From assembly GCA_032433765.1 (NCBI GenBank), contig JAVIAB010000092.1:39569718-39633717 (forward strand): a DNA stretch of 64,000 nucleotides, read 5' to 3'. Every line of letters starts with the position of its first letter. The first letter of the stretch is position 1. Shown here piece after piece: positions 23,479 through 35,028 of this stretch. The translations under genes were made by a program, and so were the position numbers. The notes below the pieces were generated by a model. That model did no database searches. It was not told the origin of the DNA and was given only the letters and a program-made list of their open reading frames with translations. The DNA is from Megaustenia siamemsis. Taxonomy: Eukaryota > Mollusca > Gastropoda > Stylommatophora > Ariophantidae.

Positions 23479-25069
23479 TGATAGACAACGTTAGGAATGA
23501 AAATATGAAAGTGTAACACTAGTTATATGAGTACACACAGAATCATTTGCTTTGAAGTTAACTCTTAAACGTGGAAACAATGCTTGTGAAGTATTGCGAT
23601 AATTCATGTATTTTGTCATGTTAACAGTATCTATTAACGCTTTAACAGCAAAGTGAAGGGCAAAAAAAGAAATCTTCCGGCATCAGTGATACATTCAAGT
23701 TTACTCCAATCATGTACGAAGCAAACAGAGCACCTCTGTCTGAAAACAAGGAATTTGTGTTGTTCCCCGAAACCTGGAAGGCAGAAAAAGAGAGAACAAG
23801 ATTGATGTGAAGTTCCTGTTGGTTTTCTATAAAAAAAAAAGACATTGATGCGACGCTCTGAGAATCGTTACTACGCCCAAACTTTAAACTGTTTTTCTTC
23901 GTTTCATTTTCTTCTCCCTCAATTTTTCCCGACTTCCTCGTATAATCTTCGAAAGTAGAGAGAGTGAAAAAAAAGTAAGAATTGCAATTTCTTTTTTATT
24001 TCTCTCGCAGCCTCTAACATTGGTAATTCGATACTGTTGCAGAGTTTGTTTGATGCATTTTGACTCCAGCTCTGCTCAGACTAAGCACCTTCTGATGTGT
24101 TCATATATGTTTCGACATTCAGTCACAACGCATCCGATCTTTGAGAACACAATATTTACATGTTGTTTCTCTACATAGTTCAAAATTGCTTCTTTATTAG
24201 TTCTTGATTTTATGGTCTCATTCCTAAGTGTTATCCTTGTAGTCACTAATTCTGGTCTCTCCTCAATCATCTCACTTCTATATTGGCCAAAATAAATAAC
24301 ATCAAAACATTAACATCAATGCATTATAATTATAGTCGGTAATTATACTGTGGCAAGTAACAAAGGTAACGGACACATTTTCTGAGCGGAATCTGAGGAA
24401 AAATACTGAACAGCGACAGTCAATGCTGTAGTGTTAATGCAGTAAATATTCTATTTTACTACATTTAACAAAATAATAATTGTGGTCTAATAAAACCTAG
24501 GGGAAATAGTCTGAGGTTGAACGAAGAGCGTGTTTCGCTAAGAAGAAGACAAAGTCCCAAAGTTAACCAAACAGTAATAAATAAAGACGGACATCTTTAC
24601 AGAAAGAACTATTATAATTCGTTTGTGGATATTTAACTTAAATATGATATTAATGATAATGGTGATAATGCTGACTTTAAATACACATATTTTGTTTTAA
24701 AAATGAGCTATTTTATTATTTTATTAATTAGAATTTTTTTTATCTATCTATCCCAAGACATTTGCTGATTCTGCATGTTCTAACAGTTAAATAAAAAAAA
24801 GAAAACATTTGTAACCCTGGGTCGCGAACTTTTCATTCGATTGTCAGTCTTATATGAGCAGGAACTATCTGAGCTGACGTGATGAATACGCAAGAACAAA
24901 ATAATTCCTGGGTGTAGTCCTCAGTATGAGGATAGCGTGTCTGTTTGTGCACATCAGTTGCTAAAACCACAGGACACTAAGGGTTAATTCTGGTACACTT
25001 CTGTCTGTGTTGCTATTTTTGTAAATGTTTCTTTGTTGCTGTCACGAAATCCATGCTACTGCTCTCGTT
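23479..25069. other. No recognised gene
   Basis: AT-rich. The minus-strand frame at 24300-24076 (includes EAILNYVEKQHVNIVFSKIG) has an ordinary composition but no family I recognise; it is too short to call. Confidence 0.4.
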
Positions 25070-25375
25070 ATGTCAACTTTGTAATGAAAAAGTACTGACT
25101 ACTTCTGTCTATTACTTTGTCATCTATTACTTTATTCCCTTGTCTAGTTAAGTTTACTTTAGTCAACGGATTATCCCCACTCCACATCTGATATGCCCAT
25201 AAATGCTCATATCTCCTCCTCAGTATATCCCTCAATGTATGGAGACTGACGACTCTAGTTTTATGTTGATCTATTTCTCGTCTGTGTCTCTCCGCGTAAC
25301 TGTCCTTTCTCTCATCTCCATTTCTAACCCGATGGCCGTGCAGTCTGAACATGGTTGTTGCTTCATATGCATGAC
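25070..25375 (-). mobile_element. Possible LINE ORF fragment downstream of an RNase H domain
   Basis: The minus strand reads MFRLHGHRVRNGDERKDSYA, then HTLRDILRRRYEHLWAYQMW. The layout resembles the tail of a LINE polyprotein, and it parallels 36740-36830. No catalytic motif is visible here. Confidence 0.35.
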
Positions 25376-25424
25376 CATGTTCTACCTCCAGCCTTTAATG
25401 GGTATATTTGTTATATTCAGTACT

Positions 25425-25578
25425 ACCGGATTTTTTTCTGGGAAAGTAAAGCATCAAGGGCGTAGTACCGACCATATTCTCCCAAAAATCTTGTGCCTAA
25501 GGTCTGTAAAATTTATAGTCACTAACACCATATTCCCTATACGCCACTTGGCGTGACGGGGCTCTTTATTTTCTTTTT
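25425..25578 (+). mobile_element. SINE-1, 3' half
   Basis: GGGCGTAGTACCGACCATAT, then CACTAACACCATATTCCC and ACGCCACTTGGCGTGACGGG, with a T-rich tail. The head is missing. Confidence 0.88.
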
Positions 25579-26007
25579 TTGCTATGTTCTACTTTCTTGA
25601 GGGGACTTAGAATGTCCGGTAAATTGCAAGACCGCGGCAGCTTAGCTAGCCAGGAACTGTTACTAAAAAAGGAAAGCATGTGTTTGTATAACAACTTTCT
25701 TATATTATGCTTATTATCTTTATCTGCTCAAACTTACTCTTCCTCTGTTGCTATCCTCAATTGCTTACTTCTCTATGCTATCCGCCTTAAGTGCCTAGTT
25801 TTGCTGTACGGTGATATCATTTGAAAACTGCATCTATATCTTCACCGTTCGTCCCAACTCATCCGGCATATGAACAATATATGTAGATAACGAACTTGCC
25901 TTCCCTCTTTCTTTCTTCTGGCTTGTTCAGAGTTGTTAGTCTCTTCACACCTACCACCACAAAGAGATGGAGTAACATTTTCATCAACTAACAGTTCACT
26001 TATTCTG

Positions 26008-26483
26008 GCGCTGACTGCTGTATTTTCATAACTGCTGTGCTTCTCTGATTGCTGTGTTTCACTAACTGATTTGTTTCACTGACTGCTGTGTTTCTCTGAC
26101 TGCTGTGTTTCTCTAACTGTTTTGTTTCACTAACTGATTTGTTTCACTAACTGATTTGTTTCACTAACTGATTTGTTTCACTAACTGATTTGTTTCACTA
26201 ACTGCTGTGTTTCTCAGACTGCTGTGTTTCTCTGACTGCTGTGTTTCACTAACTGATTTGTTTCACTGACTGTTGTGTTTCACTAACTGATTTGTTTCAC
26301 TGACTGCTGTGTTTCACTAACTGATTTGTTTCTCTGACTGCTGTGTTTCTCTGACTGCTGTATTTCACTGACTGCTGTGTTTCTCTGACTGCTGTGTTTC
26401 ACTAACTGATTTGTTTCACTAACTGCTGTGGTTTACAGACTGCTGTGTTTCTCTGACTGCTGTGTTTCACTGATTGGTTTCAT
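26008..26483 (+). repeat. 17-bp minisatellite with two unit types, about 28 copies
   Basis: Units TTTCACTAACTGATTTG and TTTCTCTGACTGCTGTG are mixed along the array. A block of four or more ACTAACTGATTTG units at 26123-26205 is flanked by mixed units. Confidence 0.95.
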
Positions 26484-26794
26484 TTGATGCGCTGCCCTTG
26501 TTCTTGACACTGAAGTATAACTGTGAAATATCATTCATTACAGATGGGCATAAAGGTTATAGTTGATGTTTTCCAACCTAAAAATATTTTTAGCAAATTC
26601 ATTATCATTTCATTTTTCAGAATTGTACTTTAATTTACGCTAAAATTATACTGACCGGACACGAGCCGAGAATCGTGTTCACTACCTATATTCCTGGCGG
26701 CACAGACATCAGTGTATATACAAGACACAAGTAATAATAAGTAAATATTATTATATAGGGAACTTCCGAGGCTACAATAGCTAATTTTTTAGTT

Positions 26795-26890
26795 AGCTGC
26801 GTGGCAGTGTGCTGGCGTTCGGCTTCTCGTGGCAAGGCGCGGTGCCAGGGAGTACGGGTTCGATCCCGCTTCGGACCATATATTGTTCTT
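26795..26890 (+). mobile_element. SINE-4 head (tRNA-like)
   Basis: GCGTGGCAGTGTGCTGGCG, then box B CGGGTTCGATCCCGC. It lacks a CCA end and an intact acceptor stem, so it is not a functional tRNA. Single copy in this window. Confidence 0.5.
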
Positions 26891-28169
26891 CGTTTTTTTC
26901 TGTTGTTGTTTGTCTGTCAATTTTTCCGAGTGCTAAAAAATACTTCTTTGTTCTAATATATACAAGACACTGTTTTCTTCAGAACTAGCATGAATTAAAT
27001 TTCAAGTTCTGTGCTTTGTTACACCAATTCACAGAGCATTGGAGATCAATGCCGATAACGGGAACATTTCTTTCAACCCACGATAGAGAATTCTATTTAT
27101 TAGCTTGAGGTCTTCATCAGCTGTGTAAACACAAACATGCAACAAGAAAATATTGGGGGTTGGTATTATATAATAACAGTAACAGCTGTTGCTCGTGATA
27201 AAGCAGCAAAAATAGGAATGGGTAGTCGAAAGAGAACTGCATGATGTAAGAAATAGTGCATCGGCATAAAGCCTTGTAATTAAACATATTTATGCATGAG
27301 TGGGTGTATCAGACTAACATAACAAACAGTAACGGGTGAACGTCAAAATAAAATGTAGACCAAGTAATGATAAGTCACTTGAAGGTCATACTCCATGTAT
27401 TGTTTGGGGACAAGAAGCGAGAGTAGGAAAAGAAAATTGCGTTATACACTGAGGAAGATGTGCCACGTGTGAATAAGATAACAGATTAAGTTTAGGTACA
27501 AAGTGAAATCAGGAGGAAGAGGAAGTGCAGGGGACCGGGTGGTAGCATAAAACATAGGGGGAGAACAGAACAATTAGGAATGCGGATAATTTGTTAAAGA
27601 ATTAAGGAATATATTGATCCAGCCTTTCAGAAAACACACCCACCCCCTGTTAGCTGTGGAGTTGCAACAAACTTCTGCCTTCGGAGAAGAAATCTGGGAA
27701 GTGTGTTACAATTTTTGGTACAACATAATTAGATTAAGCATAGTTGCAATCCACTTTTAGAATACAGTTTAAGAGAATTAACCCTCTAAATGATTTGCTG
27801 ACATCGAGTTATGTCCCGTTGTTTTCACGTTTTCTATTTTAGTGATGTAAACCCGCACACAGATTCGGGAAAGCGTATTTCTGCTTTTGGTCTTCTCTAT
27901 CTTTCTCTTTCTTTCCCACTCTTTCTCCCTTATGTTTACATTTATTTACGCACGATTCGTGTATAGATTACCAATAGTTGCCAATTACTAACCATTATCA
28001 TGTTACTTGTAAGCGACTCATCCCGCTTTGTAAATAAACGTGCAATTATTTTTGGAAATAGATGAAGTAGAAGACGGGAATGAAACACTTTACGCTTGTA
28101 TTCCCTCTCAGACCACAGCGATAACAGTTAAAACAAAGAATGAACATTTGTTTGTGGGCATAGTTTAAT
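26891..28169. other. No recognised feature
   Basis: Unassigned AT-rich sequence. Confidence 0.45.
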
Positions 28170-28660
28170 TCACCATCATCATTATTTAGTGCCGTATTCG
28201 CATCTAAGGTTGGCTACTATGGAGCGCCATTCAGCTCTGTTTCTTGTTTTGATGGTGCCGGTTGTCATAGGCTGACATGTCCATCTTTTGATATTCTCGT
28301 CCATGTTGATCTAAGTCCTCCTCTGCCTTTTTTACTTTGTATTTTCCCTTTCAATATTACTTCAGTAGGCTGCTGTGTCTTTTAATATGCCCCAATGTCG
28401 TATTTGTCTTGTTTGAATTGTATTTAGTAGTTCTCTTTTCATTTTTAGTTGTTTTAAGACTGCATTGTCTATTTTCTTTTCTTTCCACCCAATTCTTCAT
28501 ATTCTTCTATACATTTCATTTCAAAGCTTCAATTTTCGGTTCTGTTTTCTTGTCTAATGTCCATATTTCTGCCCCAAACACGAATGTTGAGAATAGATAA
28601 AATTTTTACTCTTAGCTTTAGCCTTGGTATTATTTGTTTTAATCTTAATATATTTTTCAT
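28170..28660 (-). mobile_element. RTE-B LINE, 3' part, split by a large insertion
   Basis: Begins CATCATCATTATTTAGTGCC and CTATGGAGCGCC and runs collinear with RTE-B at 47953-48450. The match breaks at ATATTTTTCAT (28650-28660) and resumes at the second copy of that sequence (32840-32850). Confidence 0.85.
28650..28660 (+). repeat. Target-site duplication, left copy
   Basis: ATATTTTTCAT, repeated exactly at 32840-32850. In the RTE-B copy at 48450 the same site occurs once (ATATTTTTCAC). Confidence 0.8.
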
Positions 28661-31306
28661 ATGTAATCAAAGTAAGCAAAAGAAAGATTAAACAAACTCT
28701 AAAAATAGGTACTTGGAATGTGAGAACACTCATGCAGAAGAGTAAACTAGAACACATCATACAAGAAATGAAAAGAATGGGTTTACAATTACTGGGACTT
28801 TGCGAAATGAGAAACACCGGATCAGGGGAGATGTATTCTGATAAACATAAAATAATCTATTCTGGAGGTACTGAACACCAAAGAGGAGTAGATATCATCT
28901 TGGATGCAGAAAGAGAAAGAACAGTGAAAGGCTTTTACACAATATCTGACAGAGTCCTTTTAGTGAAATTGAATGGGAAGTGAATAGACATAAATCTTAT
29001 ACAAGTTTATGCACCAACAGCAGACAGTCTAGAGGAAACAATTGATAAATTTTACAACGAGTTAAATGAGGCACTTCATAAATGCAAACCACATGATAAC
29101 ACCATAGTTATATGGGCTTTTAACGCAAAAGTAGGAAAGGAAAAAGTTGAGGAGTAGTTGGTTACTTATGGCTTAGGCGAGAGGAATGAAAGAGGTGAGA
29201 AACTTATTGACTGGGCAAGAACACACGACATGATTATAGGAAACACCTGGTTTAAGCTACATGTGGACATGGAAAAGCCCAGGGGACAAAGCACGTAATC
29301 AAATTGATTATATAATGATAAGCAATAGATTTAGAAAAAGTCTGTTGTGTGTGAAAACTAGACCAGGGACAGATTGCAATAGTGATCATGTACCAGTTGT
29401 GGGAAAGCTTAGAGTAAAATTAAAAACAACAAAACGAGCCTCAGTTAACATCAAGTAAAATTTAGATTTACTAAAATCAGACAAAAAGCAGCAAGACAAA
29501 TATAAAATCACAATTCAGAACCGGTACAATGCAATATAGAAGCTACAAAGCATTGATGAACAGTGGGAAATGCTAAAAGAATCAATGCAACAAATATCAA
29601 AAGAGTTTATACCACCAGTGAGGACAAATTCAAGAAAGAAATGGATGACAGATGACATTTTGCAGCTAATGGATACAAGAAGAAGAAATAAAGGAAATAA
29701 AGATGAGTATAAGAGATTAAATAAAGAAATTGTAGTAAAATGCAATGAAGCAAAAGAAGCATGACTAAAAGAGAGATGCAAAGAGATTGAAGTGCAACAA
29801 AAAGGAGATGCTAAAACTATATACAAACAAATTGAGGAATTAACAGGAAGAAAAACGCAATAAAATAATGAATGTCTAAGATCAAAGGAAGGAGAACTGT
29901 TGAATGATCAAGAAAACATAAGGGAACGATGGACAGAATACATTAAAGATCTTTATAATGATGAACGAACGGAAGTAAATATTAAGGATAATGGAGAAGG
30001 ACCAGAAATACTCAGAGAAGAAGTGGAAGACGCCTTGCGCAATATGAAAGCAGGCAAAGCTCTTGGACCAGATAATATAACTAAAGAAAAGATTGAAGCC
30101 ATGGGTCATTTTGGAATAGAAATAATAATAACGAAAATATTGAATGATATCTACAACGGCGGATATATACCAGACGATATGCTCAAATCAATATTCATAG
30201 CCCTACCAAAGAAATCGGGTGCGATTGAATGCGATGATCATCGCACAATAAGCCTTATGAGTCATATGACTAAGATAAGAATCATCATGCGAAGAGTGCG
30301 AAGCAAAATCAGTCCAGAAATTAGCGATGAACGGTGTGGTTTTGTTAGAGATAAAGGAACAAGCAATGCCATTTATATCATAAGATCTTTAATAGAAAGA
30401 TCCATAGAGGTGAAAACAGATCTATACCTATGTTTCATAGGTTACACCAAGGCATTTGACAAAGTAAAGCACCAAGAAATAATCACAATTTTAGAAAGCA
30501 TAAACGTAGACAGTAAAGATCTAAGATTAATAAACAACATGTACTGGCAGCAAACAGCAGCCATAAGAACTGGAAACAAATTGAGAATGTTTCAACAAAT
30601 AAAACAGGGTGTTAGACAAGGTTGTGTGCTGTCACCAGATTTGTTTAATATTTATAGTGATATTATTTTAAGATCCATAAGGGACATGCCTGGAATAACA
30701 ATTGGAGGTCATAATATAAATAATCTAAGGTATGCTGATGATACAGTCTTAATCGCTAAGAGAGAACATGAGTTACAAGAAATGTTGGACATTATAGTGA
30801 AAGAAAGCAAAAACAAAGGACTCAGCCTTAATAGCAAAAAGACAGAGATAATGGTAACAATAAAGAAAAGACATCACCTCGGTGCAAAATAAAGACAAGT
30901 GGAACAATATTAAAACAGGTAAATGAATTTAAATATTTGGGAACTTTGTTAACCTCAGACGGAAGATGTACAAAAGAGGTGAGATGCAGAATGGCTCAGG
31001 GAAAAGCAGCTAAAACGAGTAATGAAGATGTTCTGAGAGAGGTCAAAGCAAAAAGAGAGCTAATTTCCAATATTAGGAAGAAACTCACAATTTTTTGGCC
31101 ATGTAATGAGAAGAGAACAACTGGAATATATTGTAACAACTGGCAAAATTGAGGGACGAAGAGATAGAGGGAAGCAAAGAGAAAAAATAACAGACAGCTT
31201 TAGAGAATGACTTGGCAGAAGGTCAACAACAGAAATGATTAATAGCTGCCGAGATCGAAAGTTGTGGAAAGACATGACCACCTACGCCAGCAGGCCCGGT
31301 ACTTGA
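28661..31306 (+). pseudogene. RTE-A LINE: endonuclease, RT and C-terminus, broken
   Basis: Non-LTR element copied by target-primed reverse transcription. Endonuclease start: IGTWNVRTLMQKSKLEHIIQ at about 28700, then LLGLCEMRNTG and SGGTEHQRGVDIIL, with stops at 28981 and 29155 and a frameshift before 29261. The catalytic region continues (NQIDYIMISNRF, NSDHVPVVGKL). The RT frame 29900-30892 is open for 330 codons: GKALGPDNITKEKIEAMG, motif A GYTKAFDKVKH, motif B KQGVRQGCVLSPDLFNIY, motif C LRYADDTVLIA, motif D LNSKKTEIM. The C-terminal zone carries an internal deletion at 31008. It ends CCCGGTACTTGATGATGATG. RT residues look intact; the endonuclease does not. Confidence 0.92.
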
Positions 31307-32140
31307 TGATGATGATAGTCTTGAGTATGTCTGTATTATTGATATGTCAATTAGTTTTGCCTTCATTTTTAATAGTATAATCCTATCATTGTATGTCCAG
31401 TGGGTATTTATATATTTTTGTAGCTCTCGTTTTATTAGAATGCCTACTCCTCTTTGATGTTCTCTTGTGTTACCTGAATATATAAATATATATTTATCGT
31501 CTTGTATGTGTCCACTTTCCTTCCATCTTGTTTCTGATATGCCTAAGATATTTATGTTTAATCGCTCTGCTTCTACAATAAGATTTTCTAATTTTCCTTG
31601 TTGGTATAAGGTCCTAACATTCCATGTAGCTATTTTCAATTCGTTCTTTAAACAATAATAAAAATTTCTCTCCATGGCTTTCTTTGGATTGTTACGTGAT
31701 GAGGCTCCAATCTCTTTCACGGTGGTCTGCCATATTCACCTTTCGTGTTCTGAATATGCCTCATGTGTACCACACACATTACTGTTTTCGCTTTCTGGGC
31801 CGTTAATCATTTCTGATTCATCCGCCCCATCCACCGTCACAGACTTTTTATATTCGGGTTGAACATACCCGCGGCGGCGCCATTTTTTGTCGAACCATGT
31901 GCTTCACTATCGAACAGCGAACACACGACACAAAGAGGAATAAATCATATTCCACTTAAATATCGGTAATCACAGTTTATCCATGCGTCCGAAGTAAAAC
32001 ATACACCAAACGGGGAATAGCAACACATAATTTCATAACTCGACTGTCACGTAAATCATTTAAATATATCGGCAAGTGTCGAAATATAAAAACTACTGTA
32101 CATAGCCGCCATGATACCGGATCCCTATATATACAAGAAG
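31306..32140 (-). mobile_element. RTE-A LINE, inverted 5' part (5' UTR and endonuclease)
   Basis: The minus strand from about 32140 down has a non-coding leader including GGCGGCTATGTACAGTAG, then an endonuclease start (LKIATWNVRTLYQQGKLENL, ILGISETRWKESGHI, HQRGVGILIKREL). It is opposite in orientation to the flanking RTE-A pieces and ends exactly at the GATGATGAT tail of the upstream one. Confidence 0.82.
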
Positions 32141-32839
32141 ATGTTCTAAGAGAGGTCAAAGCAAAAAGAGAGAGGTAATAGTAACAACAAAGAAAAAGAC
32201 ATCACCTCAGTGCAAAATAAAGACAAGTGGAACAATATTAAAACAGGTAAATGAATTTAAATATTTGGGAACTTAGTTAACCTCAGATGGAAGATGTACA
32301 AAAGAGGTGAGATGCAGAATGGCTCAGGCAAAAGCAGCTTTCCAAAAAATGAGGAAGATACTATGCAATCCATTTTTGACAATAGAAACAAGAAAAAGAG
32401 TTCTTAAATGTTATGTAGAGCCAATCTTAACATATGGATGTGAATCATGGACAATAGGACAGCAGACAAGAAAATCACTGGAGTCTGTAGAAATGTGGTT
32501 TTACGGAAGAATATTGAGAGTACCATGGACAGCTAAGAAGAGTAATGAAGATGTTCTGAGAGAGGTCAAAACAAAAAGCGAGCTAATTTCCAAAATTAGG
32601 AAGAAAATGTCATCATTTTTTGGCCAAATAATGAGAAGGGAACTACAGGAATATATTGTAACAACTGGAAAAATTGAGGGACGAAGAGATAGAGGGAAGC
32701 AAAGAGAAAAAATAACAGACAGCTTAAGAGAATGGCTTGGGAGAAGGTCAGCAATAGAAATGATAAACAGCTGTCGAGATCGAAAGTTGTGGAGAGACAT
32801 GATCACCTACGCCAGCAGGCCCGGTACTTGATGATGATG
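32141..32839 (+). mobile_element. RTE-A LINE, second 3' part
   Basis: Starts with a jumbled join (GATGTTCTAAGAGAGGTC, then GAGGTAATAGTAACAAC). It then runs collinear with 7410-8040: FKYLGT, KMRKILCNPFLTIETRKRVL, YGCESWTIGQQTRKSLESVE, SNEDVLREVKTKSEL. It ends CCCGGTACTTGATGATGATG. It contains the segment deleted at 31008 in the upstream part. Confidence 0.88.
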
Positions 32840-32850
32840 ATATTTTTCAT
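32840..32850 (+). repeat. Target-site duplication, right copy
   Basis: ATATTTTTCAT, the same as 28650-28660. Confidence 0.8.
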
Positions 32851-33210
32851 GATGTTAAAATTTTTTTTGCCATTCCTATTCTTTTGTGTACTTCAATGTT
32901 TCATTTTCCCCACTGGTCAGAGTATGCCCAAGGTAGTTGTAGTTCTGAATTGTCTCCGTGTCTATTCCTTCAAATTTATATCCACTTGTAGGTTTTTACT
33001 ATTATCTTTGTTTATTTTCATAGTTTTAGGTTTTTGATATTCATATCTATTCCAAATTTTGTTTGTCATGTTTATGTCATTAAGTAATTGTTGGTCTTTA
33101 GGATTTTCTGCTAGATCGATAATAATAATTAATAGATCTATTAAAGGTAGATAATCTTCAGTTTTATTAACAATAATAATTTTTGTCGCGTTATGTCCCT
33201 TTATTATCAA
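32851..33210 (-). mobile_element. RTE-B LINE, continued past the insertion
   Basis: TTTTTTTTGCCATTCCTATT + CTTTTGTG resumes RTE-B (compare 48462). The minus strand has MTNKIWNRYEYQKPKTMKIN, an RT-zone segment. It fades near 33210. Confidence 0.75.
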
Positions 33211-34082
33211 CTATACTGAAATTCTATTACATCCATGGCTGTCATTATAATTCAGTAATTCAAATAGTCTCACTCTAACATTTCTAGTTATCCTTTCTTC
33301 CTCGAAAGTTGTCACTTAATATATCACAAACATTTGCCTTGCCAGATCTTCACTTCTTTGAGGGTTTATAGTTTAACCCTTTGTCAATGTAAATCTATTT
33401 GATTACAGTAATGTTCTCACCTTTCATAATATTTGACCGATTGTTTTATCTTATCGTCCACAACAATCCAGTATACAAATTCCGTACTATACAGTTACAT
33501 TGAGTAAACGTGATACTATGCAAGGCTCACTTGTATTTTGTTTCGTACGTATTTACAAGGAATTTTATACTGCTCAAATGATTTCAGTGCTCCCACTTCT
33601 CTTTACATATGTTTTAAAAATTTATTTTCAACATTCTGGCACCGTGCACCAAACATATCAAGTGATTTTATTTTGTTCTATTTAATCTCTACTTATATTT
33701 ATGATTATCTTGGATTGTTCACTTCAAATTGTTAGATATCATATTTTTTTATTTCAAATTGTCATGTTCAGCTCTTTTCATTTACTGCTTTCACTTAATA
33801 GTGTGATCATTTAAGCCAGTTCTTGCTCACAGTAACATGTAGTAATGAATCTTTTTAATTCTCAGATTTATTTCTGATTTCTTATTTGTTAATGCATTAA
33901 ATATTTTAATAAACAATTTGTATTTTTGTTTTAATTCCAAGCGATACGTTTATATTTGTTTGCTTCTAGTATTTTTGTTGTGTGGATATGTTGGTTATAC
34001 TACTTGGCCATTAGCTGTAATATTTTTTTATAATAAATAACAACAATAAATATCAGTATATCTATTACAAGTAGATTGTTTT
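33211..34082. other. No recognised feature
   Basis: AT-rich unassigned sequence. Confidence 0.45.
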
Positions 34083-34480
34083 AAATGCGTTGGGACAATG
34101 TAACATCAGACGGCAGATGTTTTGTGTTGGTCAAATGTAAAAGTCGCACAAGTCAAGAATATTTTAAACAAAATGAGGGATATGTAAAGCAATACGTTAT
34201 GCATTCAACAAGTCATTGAAAGATAGAACAAAAATAATAGTTTGACGGTGCTCAACTAATCAGTTCTACTTTATGGCAGAGAATCATGGACAGGAAACAA
34301 AGACTCCTACTTCAGACCTTCATAGTGAACACCACGGAAAAGATGTTGAATGACATTTATTCAGACCAGAGAAAGGAGGACTCCTACTTCAGACCTTCAT
34401 AGTGAACACCACGAAAAAGTAGAGGAGGGTAGTAAACTAGGATGACCAAAAGAAACTCAAAGAAGAGTTACTATAGAGGG
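34083..34480 (+). mobile_element. Old RTE-type LINE fragment
   Basis: AACATCAGACGGCAGATGTT and GCAGAGAATCATGGACAGG match the SDGRC and ESWT parts of the RTE C-terminal zone, with many indels. It includes a 35-bp direct duplication (34302-34336 and 34379-34413). Confidence 0.55.
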
Positions 34481-34854
34481 ATAAATTGTGGACTTGAGAA
34501 CAAAACATGACCTATCAATGAATCTCCAAACAAGAAGATCTATGATTTCTGCCGTAAGTGCAGCCTCTTCCCTAGAGGAACTAACCTTATGGAGAGTGGT
34601 CGGTTCTACTATCTTGTTCTATCTAACTCAAGTGTGACCGGATGTCAGTTGTATCGGAGACTAATAACAAAGTAGCTGTATCATTTTAACAAAGTAGAAA
34701 ACTACTGACATTTATTTTTTTTAGGAATTTAGATATAGCAAACTGTTTGTTTATACCCGGGCATAAACATCATATTTCCTAGATGAGTTGAAATTATATC
34801 AATTAATTATCCTCAATCTATCCCAAGGTAGCATGAAATCCTTGGGGTTCGGGG

Positions 34855-35028
34855 GCCTATGTAGCCTAGTTGGAAGAACCACCCGACTGGGCTACCTGTG
34901 TTCGATTCCCGCTGGAAGCAGTGTTCCATTCCCGCAGTAAACTTCTGGACAGGCGGCCGTGCACATATGGGTGAAAACTCGCGTGCTAAGACGCAAAATC
35001 AAGTCTCGTACTTTACCTTTACCTTGAG
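34855..35028 (+). mobile_element. SINE-3 with internal deletion
   Basis: GCCTAGTTGGAAGAACCACC, box B TGTTCGATTCCC, then a jump to CACATATGGGTGAAAACTCG and GTACTTTACCTTTACC. The middle of the body (about 130 bases) is missing. Confidence 0.85.

Noticed and set aside
26795..26890. A tRNA gene
   Set aside because: Promoter-like boxes are present, but no intact acceptor or anticodon stem could be drawn; SINE head is more likely. The same applies to the SINE-1, SINE-2, SINE-3 and SINE-5 heads.
29900..30892. A functional reverse transcriptase gene
   Set aside because: RT motifs are intact in this frame, but the endonuclease upstream has stops and a frameshift and the C-terminal zone is deleted, so the element cannot be autonomous.
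31306..32839. Simple twin-priming inversion of RTE-A
   Set aside because: Twin priming joins neighbouring parts of the element; here the inverted part is 5' UTR and endonuclease while the following part is the far C-terminus.
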